Assembly: GCF_000025325.1 (NCBI RefSeq)
Contig: NC_013743.1
Span: forward strand, 2,356,001 to 2,420,000
DNA from: Haloterrigena turkmenica DSM 5511
Lineage (GTDB): Archaea > Halobacteriota > Halobacteria > Halobacteriales > Natrialbaceae
Direction: 5' to 3'
DNA length: 64,000 bases
This document shows positions 35,144-44,874 of the stretch, piece after piece. Position 1 is the first letter of the stretch; each line of letters starts with the position of its first letter. The translations under genes and the position numbers were made by a program. The notes under the pieces are model-generated. The model was not told where the DNA came from. It saw only the letters and a list, made by a program, of their open reading frames with translations, and made no database searches.

Positions 35144-36340
35144 ATGGACTTCAGCGAACCGTCCGAAGCGGTGCAGATCAAGAAGGCACTCGACGGCTTC
35201 ATCGAACGGGAAGTCGCCCCGCTCGAGAACGAGTACGATCAGTTCCTCGGCGCCGACTACGAGAAGCACATCGTCGACGAGAACCACCGACAGGTCCCCG
35301 AATACCGGAACGTCGTCGAACAGATCCGGAAGAAATCGGTCGAGGCGGGCTTCTACGGAATGACGATGCCCGAAGAGGTCGGCGGCGGCGACGTCGACAT
35401 CCTCACGCGGGCGATCGTCGGCGAGCACATGTCGAACCGGCCGCCGGGATTCCACAGCGCCGTCTTCGGCGGCGCCGGTGGGCCGACGCCGATCCTGCTC
35501 GAGTGCGACGACGAGCAACGCGAGGAATACCTCTACCCGCTGATGGACGGCGAAATCACGACCTGCTTCGCGCTGACTGAGCCCGGACACGGCAGCGACG
35601 CCCACTACATGGACACTCGAGCCGAGAAGGACGGCGACGAGTGGCTCATCAACGGCCAGAAGGTGTACATCACGAACGGGCCGTACGCGGACTTCGCGAT
35701 GGTGTTCGCCCGGACGAGCGGCGACGACGGCGACCTCGAGGGGATCACCTGCTTCCTCGTCGATGCCGACAACCCCGGCTTCGAGGTCGGCACGATCCAC
35801 CGCGCAATGGGGATGACCCCCGGCACGCACGCTGAACTCCACTTCGATGACTGCCGAGTCTCGGAGGATCAGGTGCTGGGCGAGGTCGATCAGGGGTTCC
35901 AGTCGGCGATGAGCTGGATCGGCGGCGGCCGGATCAACATCGCCGCGGGGTCGGTCGGCACCGCCCAGTTCCTGCTGGACATGTCAGTCGACTACGCCCG
36001 GAACCGAGAGACCTTCGACGAGCCGATCGGCCACCGACAGGGCGTCTCCTTCCAGCTGGCCGAACTCGCGACGGACATCGAACAGGTCCGCCAGCTCTAC
36101 CGCTACGCGGCCTGGAAGATGGACAACGGCGAGCGCGCCCGCAAGGAGGAGTCGATGGCGAAGCTCCGCGGCGCCGAACTCGCCAACGAGGCCGCAGACA
36201 TCGCGATGCAGGTCCACGGCGGCGCCGGCTTCATGAAGGACCTCCCGATCGAGCGCAACTACCGCTCGGCCCGCGTCTTCCGCATCTTCGAGGGGACCGA
36301 CGAGATCCAGAAACGAACGATCGCCCGCGAACTCATCTGA
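35144..36340 (+). CDS. Acyl-CoA dehydrogenase
   Basis: A 398-residue FAD enzyme that introduces the alpha-beta double bond into an acyl-CoA. The FAD-binding parts are CFALTEPGHGSDAHYMDTRAEKDGDEW and VYITNGPYADFAMVFART; the C-terminal helical domain has GGRINIAAGSVGTAQFLLD and MQVHGGAGFMKDLPIERNYRSARVFRIFEGTDEIQKRTIARELI. The catalytic acid is expected as the E in IFEGTDEIQ. The start MDFSEPSEAVQ lies 22 bases after a TATA box. It is the first gene of a two-gene unit with the MBL protein; the divergent IclR is a likely regulator. Confidence 0.94.
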   Translation: MDFSEPSEAVQIKKALDGFIEREVAPLENEYDQFLGADYEKHIVDENHRQVPEYRNVVEQIRKKSVEAGFYGMTMPEEVGGGDVDILTRAIVGEHMSNRPPGFHSAVFGGAGGPTPILLECDDEQREEYLYPLMDGEITTCFALTEPGHGSDAHYMDTRAEKDGDEWLINGQKVYITNGPYADFAMVFARTSGDDGDLEGITCFLVDADNPGFEVGTIHRAMGMTPGTHAELHFDDCRVSEDQVLGEVDQGFQSAMSWIGGGRINIAAGSVGTAQFLLDMSVDYARNRETFDEPIGHRQGVSFQLAELATDIEQVRQLYRYAAWKMDNGERARKEESMAKLRGAELANEAADIAMQVHGGAGFMKDLPIERNYRSARVFRIFEGTDEIQKRTIARELI

Positions 36341-36343
36341 GCG

Positions 36344-37342
36344 ATGAGTACGCCGACGGATCGCGCATCGGGGTCGGTCTCGATGCCGATCACGCGACTC
36401 GATTTCGACATCGAATGGCCGCCGAAACACGCCGCTGCGTATCTCGTCGAGACGCCGGCACCGGTGCTCGTCGACACCGGCGATCCGGCCGACAGGGCCG
36501 CAGAGACGATCCGCGAGGCGCTGGCCGAGCAGGGCCACGAACTCGCGGACGTCGAAGCGGTCGTCGTCACCCATCCCCACAGCGATCACATCGGTCAGGT
36601 ACCGCTGCTCCGCGACGCCGGTGCGACCGTCTACGCGCCCGCGCCGGCGCTCGAGCGACTCGAGCGCGACGCCGACGAACTCGCCGCCGGCGTTCACGAG
36701 ATCGGCCGGTCAGTGGGCTACAAGGGCGAAGCGATCGAGCGCGAGGCCGAACGCGCCCGGGATTCGCTGCACCGAAACCGGCGCCTGCTCGATCCGGACG
36801 AGGCCGTCGGGTTCGCGTTCGACGACCCGATGACGGTCGCGGGACTCGAGTTCGAGCCCATCCACACGCCCGGTCACCAGATCCACCACGCGAGCCTCGC
36901 GGCGACGATCGATGGCCGGCGCGTCCTCTTCAGCGGGGACGCGCTCATCGAGCCGTTCCGCCCGGGGGCGATTCACGTGGGGATCGATCACGGGGCCTAC
37001 GATGCCGTCGACGCGTTCCACGAGGCGATGGACCGGCTCGAGGGCAGATCGTTCGATCGGGTCTTCCCGGGCCACGGCCCCGTCTTTACGGACGCCAAGC
37101 GGGCCGTCGAGCGCACGCGCAGCGAGCTCGAGTCGCTGACCGCGGAGGCGCTCGAGGCCGTCGTGACGGTCGGACCGGCGACGCCGATCGAGGTCACGCG
37201 AAACCGCACCGGCGAGATTCGATATCCGGCGCAGGTACTCGACACACTCGGCGCGCTCGGCACGCTGGAGCGGCGAGAGCGGGTCCAGTACAAGGACCGC
37301 GACGGCGTCCGCCACTACTCGGTCAGGAAGGCCGGGCCGTGA
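36344..37342 (+). CDS. MBL-fold metallo-hydrolase
   Basis: A 332-residue metallo-beta-lactamase-fold enzyme. The metal motif is VVTHPHSDHIGQ (THxHxDH), the second part is IHTPGHQIHHASL, the third VLFSGDALIEPF, and a late His is in RVFPGHGPVF. The C-terminal 70 residues form a small winged-helix-like domain (TPIEVTRNRTGEIRYPAQVLDTLGALGTLERRERVQY), as in LACTB2-like hydrolases. It starts four bases after the dehydrogenase stop codon, so it is in the same operon, which suggests a thioester- or lactone-hydrolysing role, inferred from position only. Confidence 0.9.
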   Translation: MSTPTDRASGSVSMPITRLDFDIEWPPKHAAAYLVETPAPVLVDTGDPADRAAETIREALAEQGHELADVEAVVVTHPHSDHIGQVPLLRDAGATVYAPAPALERLERDADELAAGVHEIGRSVGYKGEAIEREAERARDSLHRNRRLLDPDEAVGFAFDDPMTVAGLEFEPIHTPGHQIHHASLAATIDGRRVLFSGDALIEPFRPGAIHVGIDHGAYDAVDAFHEAMDRLEGRSFDRVFPGHGPVFTDAKRAVERTRSELESLTAEALEAVVTVGPATPIEVTRNRTGEIRYPAQVLDTLGALGTLERRERVQYKDRDGVRHYSVRKAGP

Positions 37343-37379
37343 TCGAGCGACGGACCGACGGGACACAGCATGCGAGCGC

Positions 37380-38318
37380 TCAGACGACCCTGTTCTCGAG
37401 GTCCTCCCCGCTTCGGAACCGGTCGTAGTTCCGCAGGAAGACATCGGCACACCGCTCCCAGTAGTGGGGCGTCGATCCCGCCATGTGGGGCGTCACGAGC
37501 ACGTCGTCGCGGTCCCACAGCTGGGACTCCTCGGGCAGCGGTTCCGCCTCGAAGACGTCGAGCGCGGCGCCGCCGAGTTCGTCGCCCTCGAGCGCGTCCA
37601 CGAGCGCCGGCTCGTCGACGACCTCGCCGCGGGCGACGTTGACGAGCACGGCGTCGTCGTCAAGCGTCGCCAGCGCCTCGGCGTCGATCAGTCCGCGGGT
37701 CTCGTCGGTCAGCGGGCAGGCGAGGACGAGATAGTCGCTGTCGGCGAGGACGGACTCGAGGTCGTCCGGCCCGTAGACGGCGTCCAGCGCCGCGGGCGCG
37801 TCGGTCGGATCGCGTTTCGTGCCGACGACCCGCGCGTCGAAGGCGGTGCAGTAGTCGGCGACCTGCGAGCCGATCGCCCCGACCCCGACGATGCCGATCG
37901 TTCGATCGCCGAGTTCGCCGCCCGTGTAGCGCTCCCACTCCTGCTGGCGCTGCTGAGCGATCGCGCGATCGAAGCGGCGTTCGAAATGGAGCAGATATCC
38001 CATCACCTGCTGGCCGATCGGCCGCGCGTGGATGCCCGAAACCGTCGTCAGCGCGACGTCGCGGGCGGCGAGCGCGTCGTGATCGTACATGTCCGTGCCC
38101 GCGCTAAGCGCCTGAACCCACCGCAGGTCGTTGGCCGCGTTCAACACATCGTCGGGGAGCCGTCCGGTCACGACGACCTCGGCGTCCACGACCGCCTCGA
38201 GCAGCGCGTCCTCGTCGGTGACGTGCTCGAGGTCGATCCCGGGCCGACGATCGCGAATCTCGTCGATGAGTCGCGGACTGTCGTCCCCGAAGAGATGCGG
38301 CGTTACGACGACGGTCAT
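37380..38318 (-). CDS. D-2-hydroxyacid dehydrogenase
   Basis: A 312-residue NAD(P)-dependent dehydrogenase. The Rossmann motif is IGIVGVGAIGSQVADYC, the catalytic Arg is in LVNVARGEVVDEPALVDAL, the Glu is in DVFEAEPLP and the His is in VTPHMAGSTPHYW. The family reduces 2-oxo acids to D-2-hydroxyacids. Substrate specificity is not readable. The sequence begins MTVVVTPHLFGDDSPRLIDEI. It is convergent with the MBL gene and divergent from the molybdoenzyme gene. Confidence 0.93.
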   Translation of the reverse strand: MTVVVTPHLFGDDSPRLIDEIRDRRPGIDLEHVTDEDALLEAVVDAEVVVTGRLPDDVLNAANDLRWVQALSAGTDMYDHDALAARDVALTTVSGIHARPIGQQVMGYLLHFERRFDRAIAQQRQQEWERYTGGELGDRTIGIVGVGAIGSQVADYCTAFDARVVGTKRDPTDAPAALDAVYGPDDLESVLADSDYLVLACPLTDETRGLIDAEALATLDDDAVLVNVARGEVVDEPALVDALEGDELGGAALDVFEAEPLPEESQLWDRDDVLVTPHMAGSTPHYWERCADVFLRNYDRFRSGEDLENRVV

Positions 38319-38639
38319 CGGTCCTCGCGATCGGATGTGCGTCGTACGCGTGCGGTGACTCTCGGTGGACGACAGTGTGTGCGAGGCAGCATGCTCGTAC
38401 CGATCATTGCGCCGACGAGAACAAAATAGTACGTGTCGGTACTCCCGCTCAGGGATGACGGCGAACCGGTCGCTCGGTTCCGTCGGCTCTCCGCTCCTCG
38501 GACGGGATCGGAGAACGCGCGCAGACCGAGGACAGCGGCTGTCGACCGTCGACGGTGCGCTCAGCGCGGCCGAACGGCGTTCCGGAAACCGGCCACAGCC
38601 GCGAAGCTTTCATGTCCGCCCGCCCCATATTGGCAGATA

Positions 38640-40178
38640 ATGTCACGCGTGTGGAGGTCGATCGCTCGGGTGCGCACGTGGCTTCCCGTGGTGGCCGTGG
38701 CGCTCGCCGCGGGGCTCGCCGCCGTAGGCGGGTCGTACCTGTCAGTCGGTCGGCGGCCGGCCTTCGTCGCGACGCCGGTGGACCGCGTCGTCATCGCGGC
38801 TAGCCCCGAGGCACTCGTGACCGTCGCGATCACGCAGTTAGGGACGCTCGGCCACCAGGTGGCCTTCCTGACGGCCATCGCGCTGACGTGTCTCCTCTTC
38901 GGGCTGTCGGCGCTGCCCGGCGTGTTGCTCCTCCGGTGGCGCGAGCCCGTCCCCGACGCGCTGGCCCGCCGGAGCGTCAGGACTATCGGCGGCGTGATCG
39001 CCGGGACGGTCCTGCCGGGCGCGCTCGCGTTCGGGCTGACGCGGTCGCCGGTCTCGAGCGCCGGCACCGCCGCAGGGGTCGGACTCGTCCTGCTGGTGAC
39101 GGCCGGGACGGGTGTACCCGGCGCCGGCGCGGACGGCCCCCTTGGATCGCTGGGACGGCGGCGCGTCCTCGGGGCCGTCGGGTCGGCGATCGGCCTGAGC
39201 GCGGTCGGACTCTTCGTCCGCGGAACCGGCGAGGAGTCATTTCCGCCGGGCCTCGAGATCCCCGAGGACGCCCGTCCCGAGGTCCGGGAGCTGCTTACGC
39301 GGGCGAAAGATCAGTCCCTCGCCGTCGAGGGGCTCGAGCCGCTGGTCAGCACAGACTTCTACGAGGTCGACATCGCCAACGTGAACCCCGACGTCGACCG
39401 CGGGGCGTGGTCGCTCTCGATCACGGGCGCCGTCGAGGAGGAAGCGGAGTACGATGTCTCGGACATCGAGGCCATGGAGCTGGAGGATCGGTTCGTCACG
39501 CTGCGCTGCGTCGGCGATCAGTTGAACGGCCGGCAGATGGACACCGCCCTCTGGGGCGGCGTTCCCGTCGAGCGACTCCTCGAGGAGGCGAACCCTCGAG
39601 GCGACCGCGTCGTCCTGCACGGGGCGGACAGCTATTACAACGAGTTCCCGATCAACGCGCTGTGGCCGGGGCTGTTGGCCTACCGAATGAACGGTCGCCC
39701 GCTGCCGCGGGCACACGGCGCGCCGGTGCGCGCGCTCGTCCCGGGCCACTGGGGCGAGATCAACGTGAAGTGGCTGACCGAGATCGAGGTCCGCGACGAG
39801 GACACGATGGGCTACTGGGAACACCGCGGCTGGCACGGCACCGGTCCGGTCGAGACGGTCGCCAAGCTCTGGCAGGTCAACCGCCTGGGCGGCGGCCGCG
39901 TTGAGGTGGCCGGTCACGCCTACGCCGGCACCAGAGGGATCGAGGCCGTCGAGGTCTCGACCGACGGCGGCGACACGTGGGACGACGCCGAACTGTCCGA
40001 TCCCCTCCCGGGCGAGGACGTCTGGCGACAGTGGCGCCACGAGTACGGAGCGTCGGGAACGCACGAGATGATCGTCCGGGCACGCGACGGTGACGGGGAC
40101 CACCAGATCCCCGAGGAGGACGGTCCGAAGCCCGACGGGGCCACCGGCTGGGTCTCCAAGACCGTCGGACCGCAGTGA
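38640..40178 (+). CDS. Membrane-anchored sulfite-oxidase-like molybdoenzyme
   Basis: A 512-residue protein. Five hydrophobic segments fill residues 14-192 (the first WLPVVAVALAAGLAAVGGSYL). The rest is a sulfite oxidase-family domain: the Mo-ligand cysteine is C290 in FVTLRCVGDQLNGRQMD, with the downstream ADSYYNEFPINALWPGLLAYRMNG and VPGHWGEINVKWLTEIEV. A C-terminal Mo-co dimerisation domain contains VEVSTDGGDTWDDAELSDPL. Related haloarchaeal proteins are annotated only as molybdopterin-dependent oxidoreductases; the substrate is unknown. The membrane part may replace an electron-transfer partner. Confidence 0.88.
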   Translation: MSRVWRSIARVRTWLPVVAVALAAGLAAVGGSYLSVGRRPAFVATPVDRVVIAASPEALVTVAITQLGTLGHQVAFLTAIALTCLLFGLSALPGVLLLRWREPVPDALARRSVRTIGGVIAGTVLPGALAFGLTRSPVSSAGTAAGVGLVLLVTAGTGVPGAGADGPLGSLGRRRVLGAVGSAIGLSAVGLFVRGTGEESFPPGLEIPEDARPEVRELLTRAKDQSLAVEGLEPLVSTDFYEVDIANVNPDVDRGAWSLSITGAVEEEAEYDVSDIEAMELEDRFVTLRCVGDQLNGRQMDTALWGGVPVERLLEEANPRGDRVVLHGADSYYNEFPINALWPGLLAYRMNGRPLPRAHGAPVRALVPGHWGEINVKWLTEIEVRDEDTMGYWEHRGWHGTGPVETVAKLWQVNRLGGGRVEVAGHAYAGTRGIEAVEVSTDGGDTWDDAELSDPLPGEDVWRQWRHEYGASGTHEMIVRARDGDGDHQIPEEDGPKPDGATGWVSKTVGPQ

Positions 40179-40333
40179 ATACGGAACCGACGGCCGGGAA
40201 CCGAGAGCCCGATACGACGCCGTCCCTTCGCTGCGTCCCGCTGCAGATTTCGGCGGGCAGCCGGCCTGCTACATAATAGCGCCCCGTAATAGCAGCCAAG
40301 AATACCGGAGTAATCTCAGAATAAATAATGAGG

Positions 40334-40340
40334 TTTTATA
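40334..40340 (+). promoter_or_regulatory. TATA-like element of the sugar ABC operon
   Basis: TTTTATA lies 45-51 bases before the ATG at 40385, in an AT-rich stretch (about 40270-40345) that differs from the GC-rich flanks. It would give a short leader of roughly 20 bases. The interval 40179-40384 otherwise holds no gene. Confidence 0.4.
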
Positions 40341-40384
40341 TGGGTGGTTCCTGTTAGCACTGTACGTGCGTGGATTGATCACAG

Positions 40385-41794
40385 ATGTCGAAAAGCAACT
40401 TCAATAGACGTCAGGTACTGACGGGAACCGGTGTCGGAGTGGCGGCAGCCGTGGCGGGCTGTCTGGGTGGCGGTGGCGGCGACGGTGACGTCCACTTCAT
40501 CACGGACTACTACAACAGCCAGTGGGAACAGCTCTGGGGAGAGCTCGAGTCGGAGTTCGAGGACGAGACTGACATCCCGATGAACATCGAGGAAGGGGGA
40601 ATGTCCGGCACCCAGGAGGGTCGACTCGCCCAGTTAATCCAGTCGGGTAATCCGCCGGACGCCAACACATCGACGTTCGACCAGGTAGCCGACATCTGGG
40701 AAACCGGTCAGCTCGATACCGTCAACGACGTCGTCTCGTCGATCGAGGAGGTCAACGGGGAGATCAACACTAACGCGTTCCTCGGTGAGGGCGACGAACT
40801 CTACCAGATCCCCCACGGCCTGTACGTCTCGAACTTCCAGTATCGGGCGGACATCTACGAACAGCTCGGGCTGGAGGAACCGAAGACTTTCCAGGACGTC
40901 CTCGACAATGCCCAAGCCATCGACGAGGCGGACGACGTGGACGCCCGCGGGTACGGACTGGCCGGGATGCCGACCGGCAAGAGCCAAGACGAGTTCCTGG
41001 TACTCCTGGCGAGCGCGGGCGTCTCCGGCATCGGCCTCCGCTGGAAGGACCCTGACGCGCGCGAGGAACTCGAAATACACTTTCCCGAGGAGGAGGTGAC
41101 GACGGTGCTGCAGTATATGAAGGAGCTCTCCCAGTACTCGCCCGACCCGACCAGCATCGGCTGGGCGGAGTCGCTCAGCCAGTGGGTCCAGGGTCAGTAC
41201 GCGCAGTGCTATCACCTCAACGCCTGGCCGGTCGGCGTCACTGCGCTCACGGCCGAGGCCCAGGACAGCGACGCCCTCCGCGGGCTGGCCGAGGCCACCC
41301 AGGTCCGGGCGTACCCGACCTGGGGAGAGATCGACAAGGACGAGAACTGGTTGTCCGCACCGGCGCCGGACGGCTATCACGTCTTCTCGAACGGCGACAG
41401 GCCGGAGGACGTCAAGCAGTGGTTCGAGTGGCTCTACGCCGACAGCATGGAGCGGACCGTGCGGTTCTACGAGGCGGATCCGGGCCGGTTCCTGCCGACC
41501 TACTCCGACGTGATCGAGTCCGACGCGTTCCAGAGCCAGGGCATCTTCGAGGCCCACCCCCACCTGCTCGAGAAGCTCCAGTACTGTCAGGACGAGATCT
41601 GGGGCAACCACTACGGCAGCGTCGACGAGGCCAACATCTCCTCGCCCGAGTCGCTGTACATGCAACGCCAGTGGTTCTACGGCGAGATGGTCAACAGCGT
41701 CGTCACCGACTCGATGACCGTCCAGGAGGCCTATGAATGGGGTCTCGGGCAGCTCGAGCAGGCGTTCCAGGAGGCCCAGGAGACGTTCGGTTGA
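40385..41794 (+). CDS. Sugar ABC transporter, substrate-binding lipoprotein
   Basis: A 469-residue extracellular solute-binding protein. SNFNRRQVLTGTGVGVAAAVAGC is a Tat signal with RR motif and lipobox AGC, and a glycine-rich linker follows. The mature domain starts DVHFITDYYNSQWEQLWGELESEFEDETDI, typical of the type I MalE/UgpB class. It is the first gene of a four-gene operon. The sugar cannot be named from sequence; no sugar-catabolic gene is attached in this window. Confidence 0.92.
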   Translation: MSKSNFNRRQVLTGTGVGVAAAVAGCLGGGGGDGDVHFITDYYNSQWEQLWGELESEFEDETDIPMNIEEGGMSGTQEGRLAQLIQSGNPPDANTSTFDQVADIWETGQLDTVNDVVSSIEEVNGEINTNAFLGEGDELYQIPHGLYVSNFQYRADIYEQLGLEEPKTFQDVLDNAQAIDEADDVDARGYGLAGMPTGKSQDEFLVLLASAGVSGIGLRWKDPDAREELEIHFPEEEVTTVLQYMKELSQYSPDPTSIGWAESLSQWVQGQYAQCYHLNAWPVGVTALTAEAQDSDALRGLAEATQVRAYPTWGEIDKDENWLSAPAPDGYHVFSNGDRPEDVKQWFEWLYADSMERTVRFYEADPGRFLPTYSDVIESDAFQSQGIFEAHPHLLEKLQYCQDEIWGNHYGSVDEANISSPESLYMQRQWFYGEMVNSVVTDSMTVQEAYEWGLGQLEQAFQEAQETFG

Positions 41795-41899
41795 TTGACC
41801 GCGACGGCATCGATCCCTCATTTCCCGCGTTCGGCGTGGAACGAACCGTTTACGGGCGACCGTGACATTAACATACATGGGTGAAGAGGATTCCTAGAT

Positions 41900-42853
41900 A
41901 TGGCCAGTGAAACCGGAGAATCGATACGACCCCGCGGGGCGTATATCCCGTGGGACCATTTACCCGTTGAGCGGGAGACCGTTGCCGGAGTCGCTACCGT
42001 TCTCCCCGTCGTCGTACTGTACGTTCTCATCGCGGTGTTCCCGATCGCGTTCGCGTTCTGGGCATCGTTACACAACATCCACACGCTCAACCCCGAGTGG
42101 AAGTGGGTCGGCCTCGAGAACTACCGCGAGGTCATGAACATCGCCACGTTCTGGGGCTCGCTGTGGCGGGGGATCGTCTACATGGTCGGCAGCACGCTCA
42201 TCCAGCTCGTCGTCGGGCTCTGGATGGCGCTGGTGCTCAACCGCATCACCCGCGGTCAGAAGCTCCTCACCGCAGTGGTCTTCACGGCCTATCTGATCCC
42301 GACGATCATCGTCTCGCTGGTGGCGCTGCGAGTGTTCGATCCGCCCGGCGGCGTGTTCCAGATGATGGGCGCCGAGTGGTTCAACCTGTGGAGCAGCCAG
42401 ACGGCCCCGCTGGGCTCGCGCGGCTGGGCCATGCGGCTGCTGATCCTCATCGGGAGCTGGAAGTTCGCCGTCTTCGTCACCATCTTCACGCTCGCGCAGC
42501 TGCGCGCGATTCCCGACCGGTTCTACGAGGCGGCGAAGATCTGCGGCGCGAACCGGTGGCAGATGTTCCGCGACATCACCCTGCCCCGCCTCATGGGGAT
42601 CGTCCTGGTCGTCGTCCTACTCCGGTCGATCTTCATGTTCAACAAGTTCGACATCATCTGGCAGCTCACGCAGGGCGGCCCCGGTAACGCTACGACCACG
42701 CTCCCCGTGCTCGCCTACAAGACCGTCTACACCGATCAGGCGTACGGACTCGCGAACGCGATCGCCGTCGTCATGTTCCTGTTTCTGCTGGCGTCGGCGG
42801 TCGTCTACTTCAAGATCTTCAATCCCAGCGAGGAGGTGGAGACGACCACATGA
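41900..42853 (+). CDS. Sugar ABC transporter, permease 1 (MalF/UgpA type)
   Basis: A 317-residue permease with six membrane spans, beginning ETVAGVATVLPVVVLYVLIAVFPIAFAFWASL. The cytoplasmic EAA motif is RFYEAAKICGANRWQMFRDITLPRLMGIVLVVVL, with the E-A-A-x-x-x-G-x-x-x-x-x-x-x-x-x-I-x-x-P spacing. The last five codons overlap the next permease gene in ATGA. It forms the channel with the product of the following gene. Confidence 0.93.
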   Translation: MASETGESIRPRGAYIPWDHLPVERETVAGVATVLPVVVLYVLIAVFPIAFAFWASLHNIHTLNPEWKWVGLENYREVMNIATFWGSLWRGIVYMVGSTLIQLVVGLWMALVLNRITRGQKLLTAVVFTAYLIPTIIVSLVALRVFDPPGGVFQMMGAEWFNLWSSQTAPLGSRGWAMRLLILIGSWKFAVFVTIFTLAQLRAIPDRFYEAAKICGANRWQMFRDITLPRLMGIVLVVVLLRSIFMFNKFDIIWQLTQGGPGNATTTLPVLAYKTVYTDQAYGLANAIAVVMFLFLLASAVVYFKIFNPSEEVETTT

Positions 42854-43722
42854 GCCAGAAAGAACCACCGGGAGGCATCTTCGGCCTCTCGTACGACCGT
42901 GAGACTGGCCTCTTCGAGGCGCTGAAACTCGTCAGTACCGCGATTATCGTACTCGTCGGCGCCTGGCCGATCTACTGGATGACCCAGCTCGCCTTCACCG
43001 AGTACGGGACCGTCGAGAACAGGATCACTGTCTTCCCCACGCCCGACATATTCACGCTGAATAACTTCACGGTCATCACGGAGCCGGAGATGTACACCTA
43101 CATGTTCAACACGGTCGTGGTGGCCATCGGGACCATCGTCACGGTCGTCATCGTCTCGCTGCTCGCCGGCTACGGCCTCGCGCGACTCCAGTTCCCGCAG
43201 AAGGAGAACTTCGCGCGGATCCTCCTGATCGGCTACCTCTTCAGCCCCATCGTCATCGGCATCCCGCTCTACCAGATCTGGCGGTCCATCGGGTTGCTCG
43301 GCACCAGAGTCGGGCTCATCATCGCGCTGTCGGCCGTCTCGATGCCCTTCGCGGTGTGGCTGATGTGGAAGTACATCATGACGATCCCGGAGGCCCACGA
43401 GGAGGCGGCCTGGGTCGACGGCGCCTCGCGCTGGCGGGGCTTTCGCGACGTCGTCGTGCCCCAGTGCCGACCGGCGATCATCGCCGCGGCCCTGTTCGCC
43501 TTCGCGCTCGCGTGGAACGACTTCACGTTCGCGCAGATCCTCCTGCCCCAGACCGATACCACGACGTTCGCCCCCGGCATCCTCCGGGCGATGGGACAGG
43601 CGCAGTTCCTGCCGGACGCCTACCTGATGGCGATCTCGCTGGCCATGACGCTTCCACCGCTGCTGTTCGCCTACTTCATGCAGAGCTACCTGCTGAAGGG
43701 GTTCCAGGTCAGGGCCCTCTGA
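42850..43722 (+). CDS. Sugar ABC transporter, permease 2 (MalG/UgpE type)
   Basis: A 290-residue permease with six spans. Its EAA loop is EAHEEAAWVDGASRWRGFRDVVVPQCRPAIIAAALF, again with the ATPase docking spacing. Typical MalG features are the short N-terminus ahead of LVSTAIIVLVGAWPIYWMTQLAFT and the last span ending in YLLKGFQVRAL. The start codon overlaps the end of permease 1 by four bases. Confidence 0.93.
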   Translation: MSQKEPPGGIFGLSYDRETGLFEALKLVSTAIIVLVGAWPIYWMTQLAFTEYGTVENRITVFPTPDIFTLNNFTVITEPEMYTYMFNTVVVAIGTIVTVVIVSLLAGYGLARLQFPQKENFARILLIGYLFSPIVIGIPLYQIWRSIGLLGTRVGLIIALSAVSMPFAVWLMWKYIMTIPEAHEEAAWVDGASRWRGFRDVVVPQCRPAIIAAALFAFALAWNDFTFAQILLPQTDTTTFAPGILRAMGQAQFLPDAYLMAISLAMTLPPLLFAYFMQSYLLKGFQVRAL

Positions 43723-43766
43723 GAGCGTACCGAATCTATAATTAACACCACGAGACACACCAACAC

Positions 43767-44852
43767 ATGCCAGACATCGAGATCCGGGATCTGACGAAAG
43801 TGTACGAGGAATCGGGCAACAGAATCGTCGCGGTCGACGACGTCGACCTCACCATCGAGGACGGCGAGTTCGTGACGCTGGTCGGGCCGTCAGGCTGTGG
43901 CAAGACCACAACGCTGCGCTGTGTCGCGGGGCTGAACAAGCCGACCAGCGGGACAATCAAGTTCGGCGACCGCGACGTGACGGACAAGCCGGTCCAGGAA
44001 CGCAACATCGCGTTGCTCTTCCAGGATATCGCGCTGTACCCGCACATGAGCGTCGAAGAGAACATGGCCTACGGCCTCAAGATCGCCGGCTTCTCGCGGG
44101 AAGAGCGCATGGCCCGCGTCGAGGAGGCCGCGGAGCTGCTCCAAATCACGGACCAACTGAAGAAGATGCCCGCGGACCTCTCAGGCGGACAGCAACAGCG
44201 CGTCGCGCTGGGTCGATCGCTCGTGCGCGACCCGGAGATCTTCCTGTTCGACGAGCCGATGTCGGATCTGGACGCCAAGCTCAAGGCCGAGCTGCGGCCG
44301 GTCGTCGAGAAGGTGACCGACGAGATCGGCTGTCCGACGCTGTACGTCACCCACGACCAGGAGGAGGCGATGACCATGTCCGATCGCGTCGCGGTCATCA
44401 ACGACGGCAAACTCGCGCAGGTCGCCCCGCCGAAGGAGGTGTACGACGAACCGGCCTCGCAGTTCGTCAGTCAGTTCATCGGCCAGCCGTCGACCCAGTT
44501 CTTCGACGGGAACGTCAGGGCCGTCAACGGGACCGCCGAACTCGCGGTCGGCGGCTACGAGTACGACCTCGCCCGCGACGGGCTCGAGGGGTGGGCCGGC
44601 GAGAGCGTCCGCGTGGGCCTTCGCCCGCAGTACATCACGGTCAGCAAGGATCCCGCGGCGGGCATCCCGGCGACGCACCTGCTGGACGAGCCGCTGGGCG
44701 ATGCGACCCACAGCTTCTTCGAGACGGAGTTCGGCGAGATCGTCGTCGTCACCGACCCCGACTTCGAGGGCGAGGGCAAGGAGTACAGCCTCGTTTTCCA
44801 GGACGAATACATCCAGTTGTTCGACACCGACTCGGGCGTCCGAATCGCCTGA
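43767..44852 (+). CDS. Sugar ABC transporter, ATP-binding protein (MalK/UgpC type)
   Basis: A 361-residue ATPase. Walker A is GPSGCGKTTTLRC, the Q loop LLFQDIALYP, the signature LSGGQQQRVALGRSL, Walker B IFLFDEPMSDLD and the switch VTHDQEEAMTMSDRVAV. The last 120 residues carry a TOBE-like regulatory domain (VRVGLRPQYITVSKDPA), as in MalK, which may allow control by other proteins. The gene starts 44 bases after the last permease and is probably on the same mRNA. Confidence 0.95.
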   Translation: MPDIEIRDLTKVYEESGNRIVAVDDVDLTIEDGEFVTLVGPSGCGKTTTLRCVAGLNKPTSGTIKFGDRDVTDKPVQERNIALLFQDIALYPHMSVEENMAYGLKIAGFSREERMARVEEAAELLQITDQLKKMPADLSGGQQQRVALGRSLVRDPEIFLFDEPMSDLDAKLKAELRPVVEKVTDEIGCPTLYVTHDQEEAMTMSDRVAVINDGKLAQVAPPKEVYDEPASQFVSQFIGQPSTQFFDGNVRAVNGTAELAVGGYEYDLARDGLEGWAGESVRVGLRPQYITVSKDPAAGIPATHLLDEPLGDATHSFFETEFGEIVVVTDPDFEGEGKEYSLVFQDEYIQLFDTDSGVRIA

Positions 44853-44874
44853 GCCTGCGCCTCGACCGTGGCGG

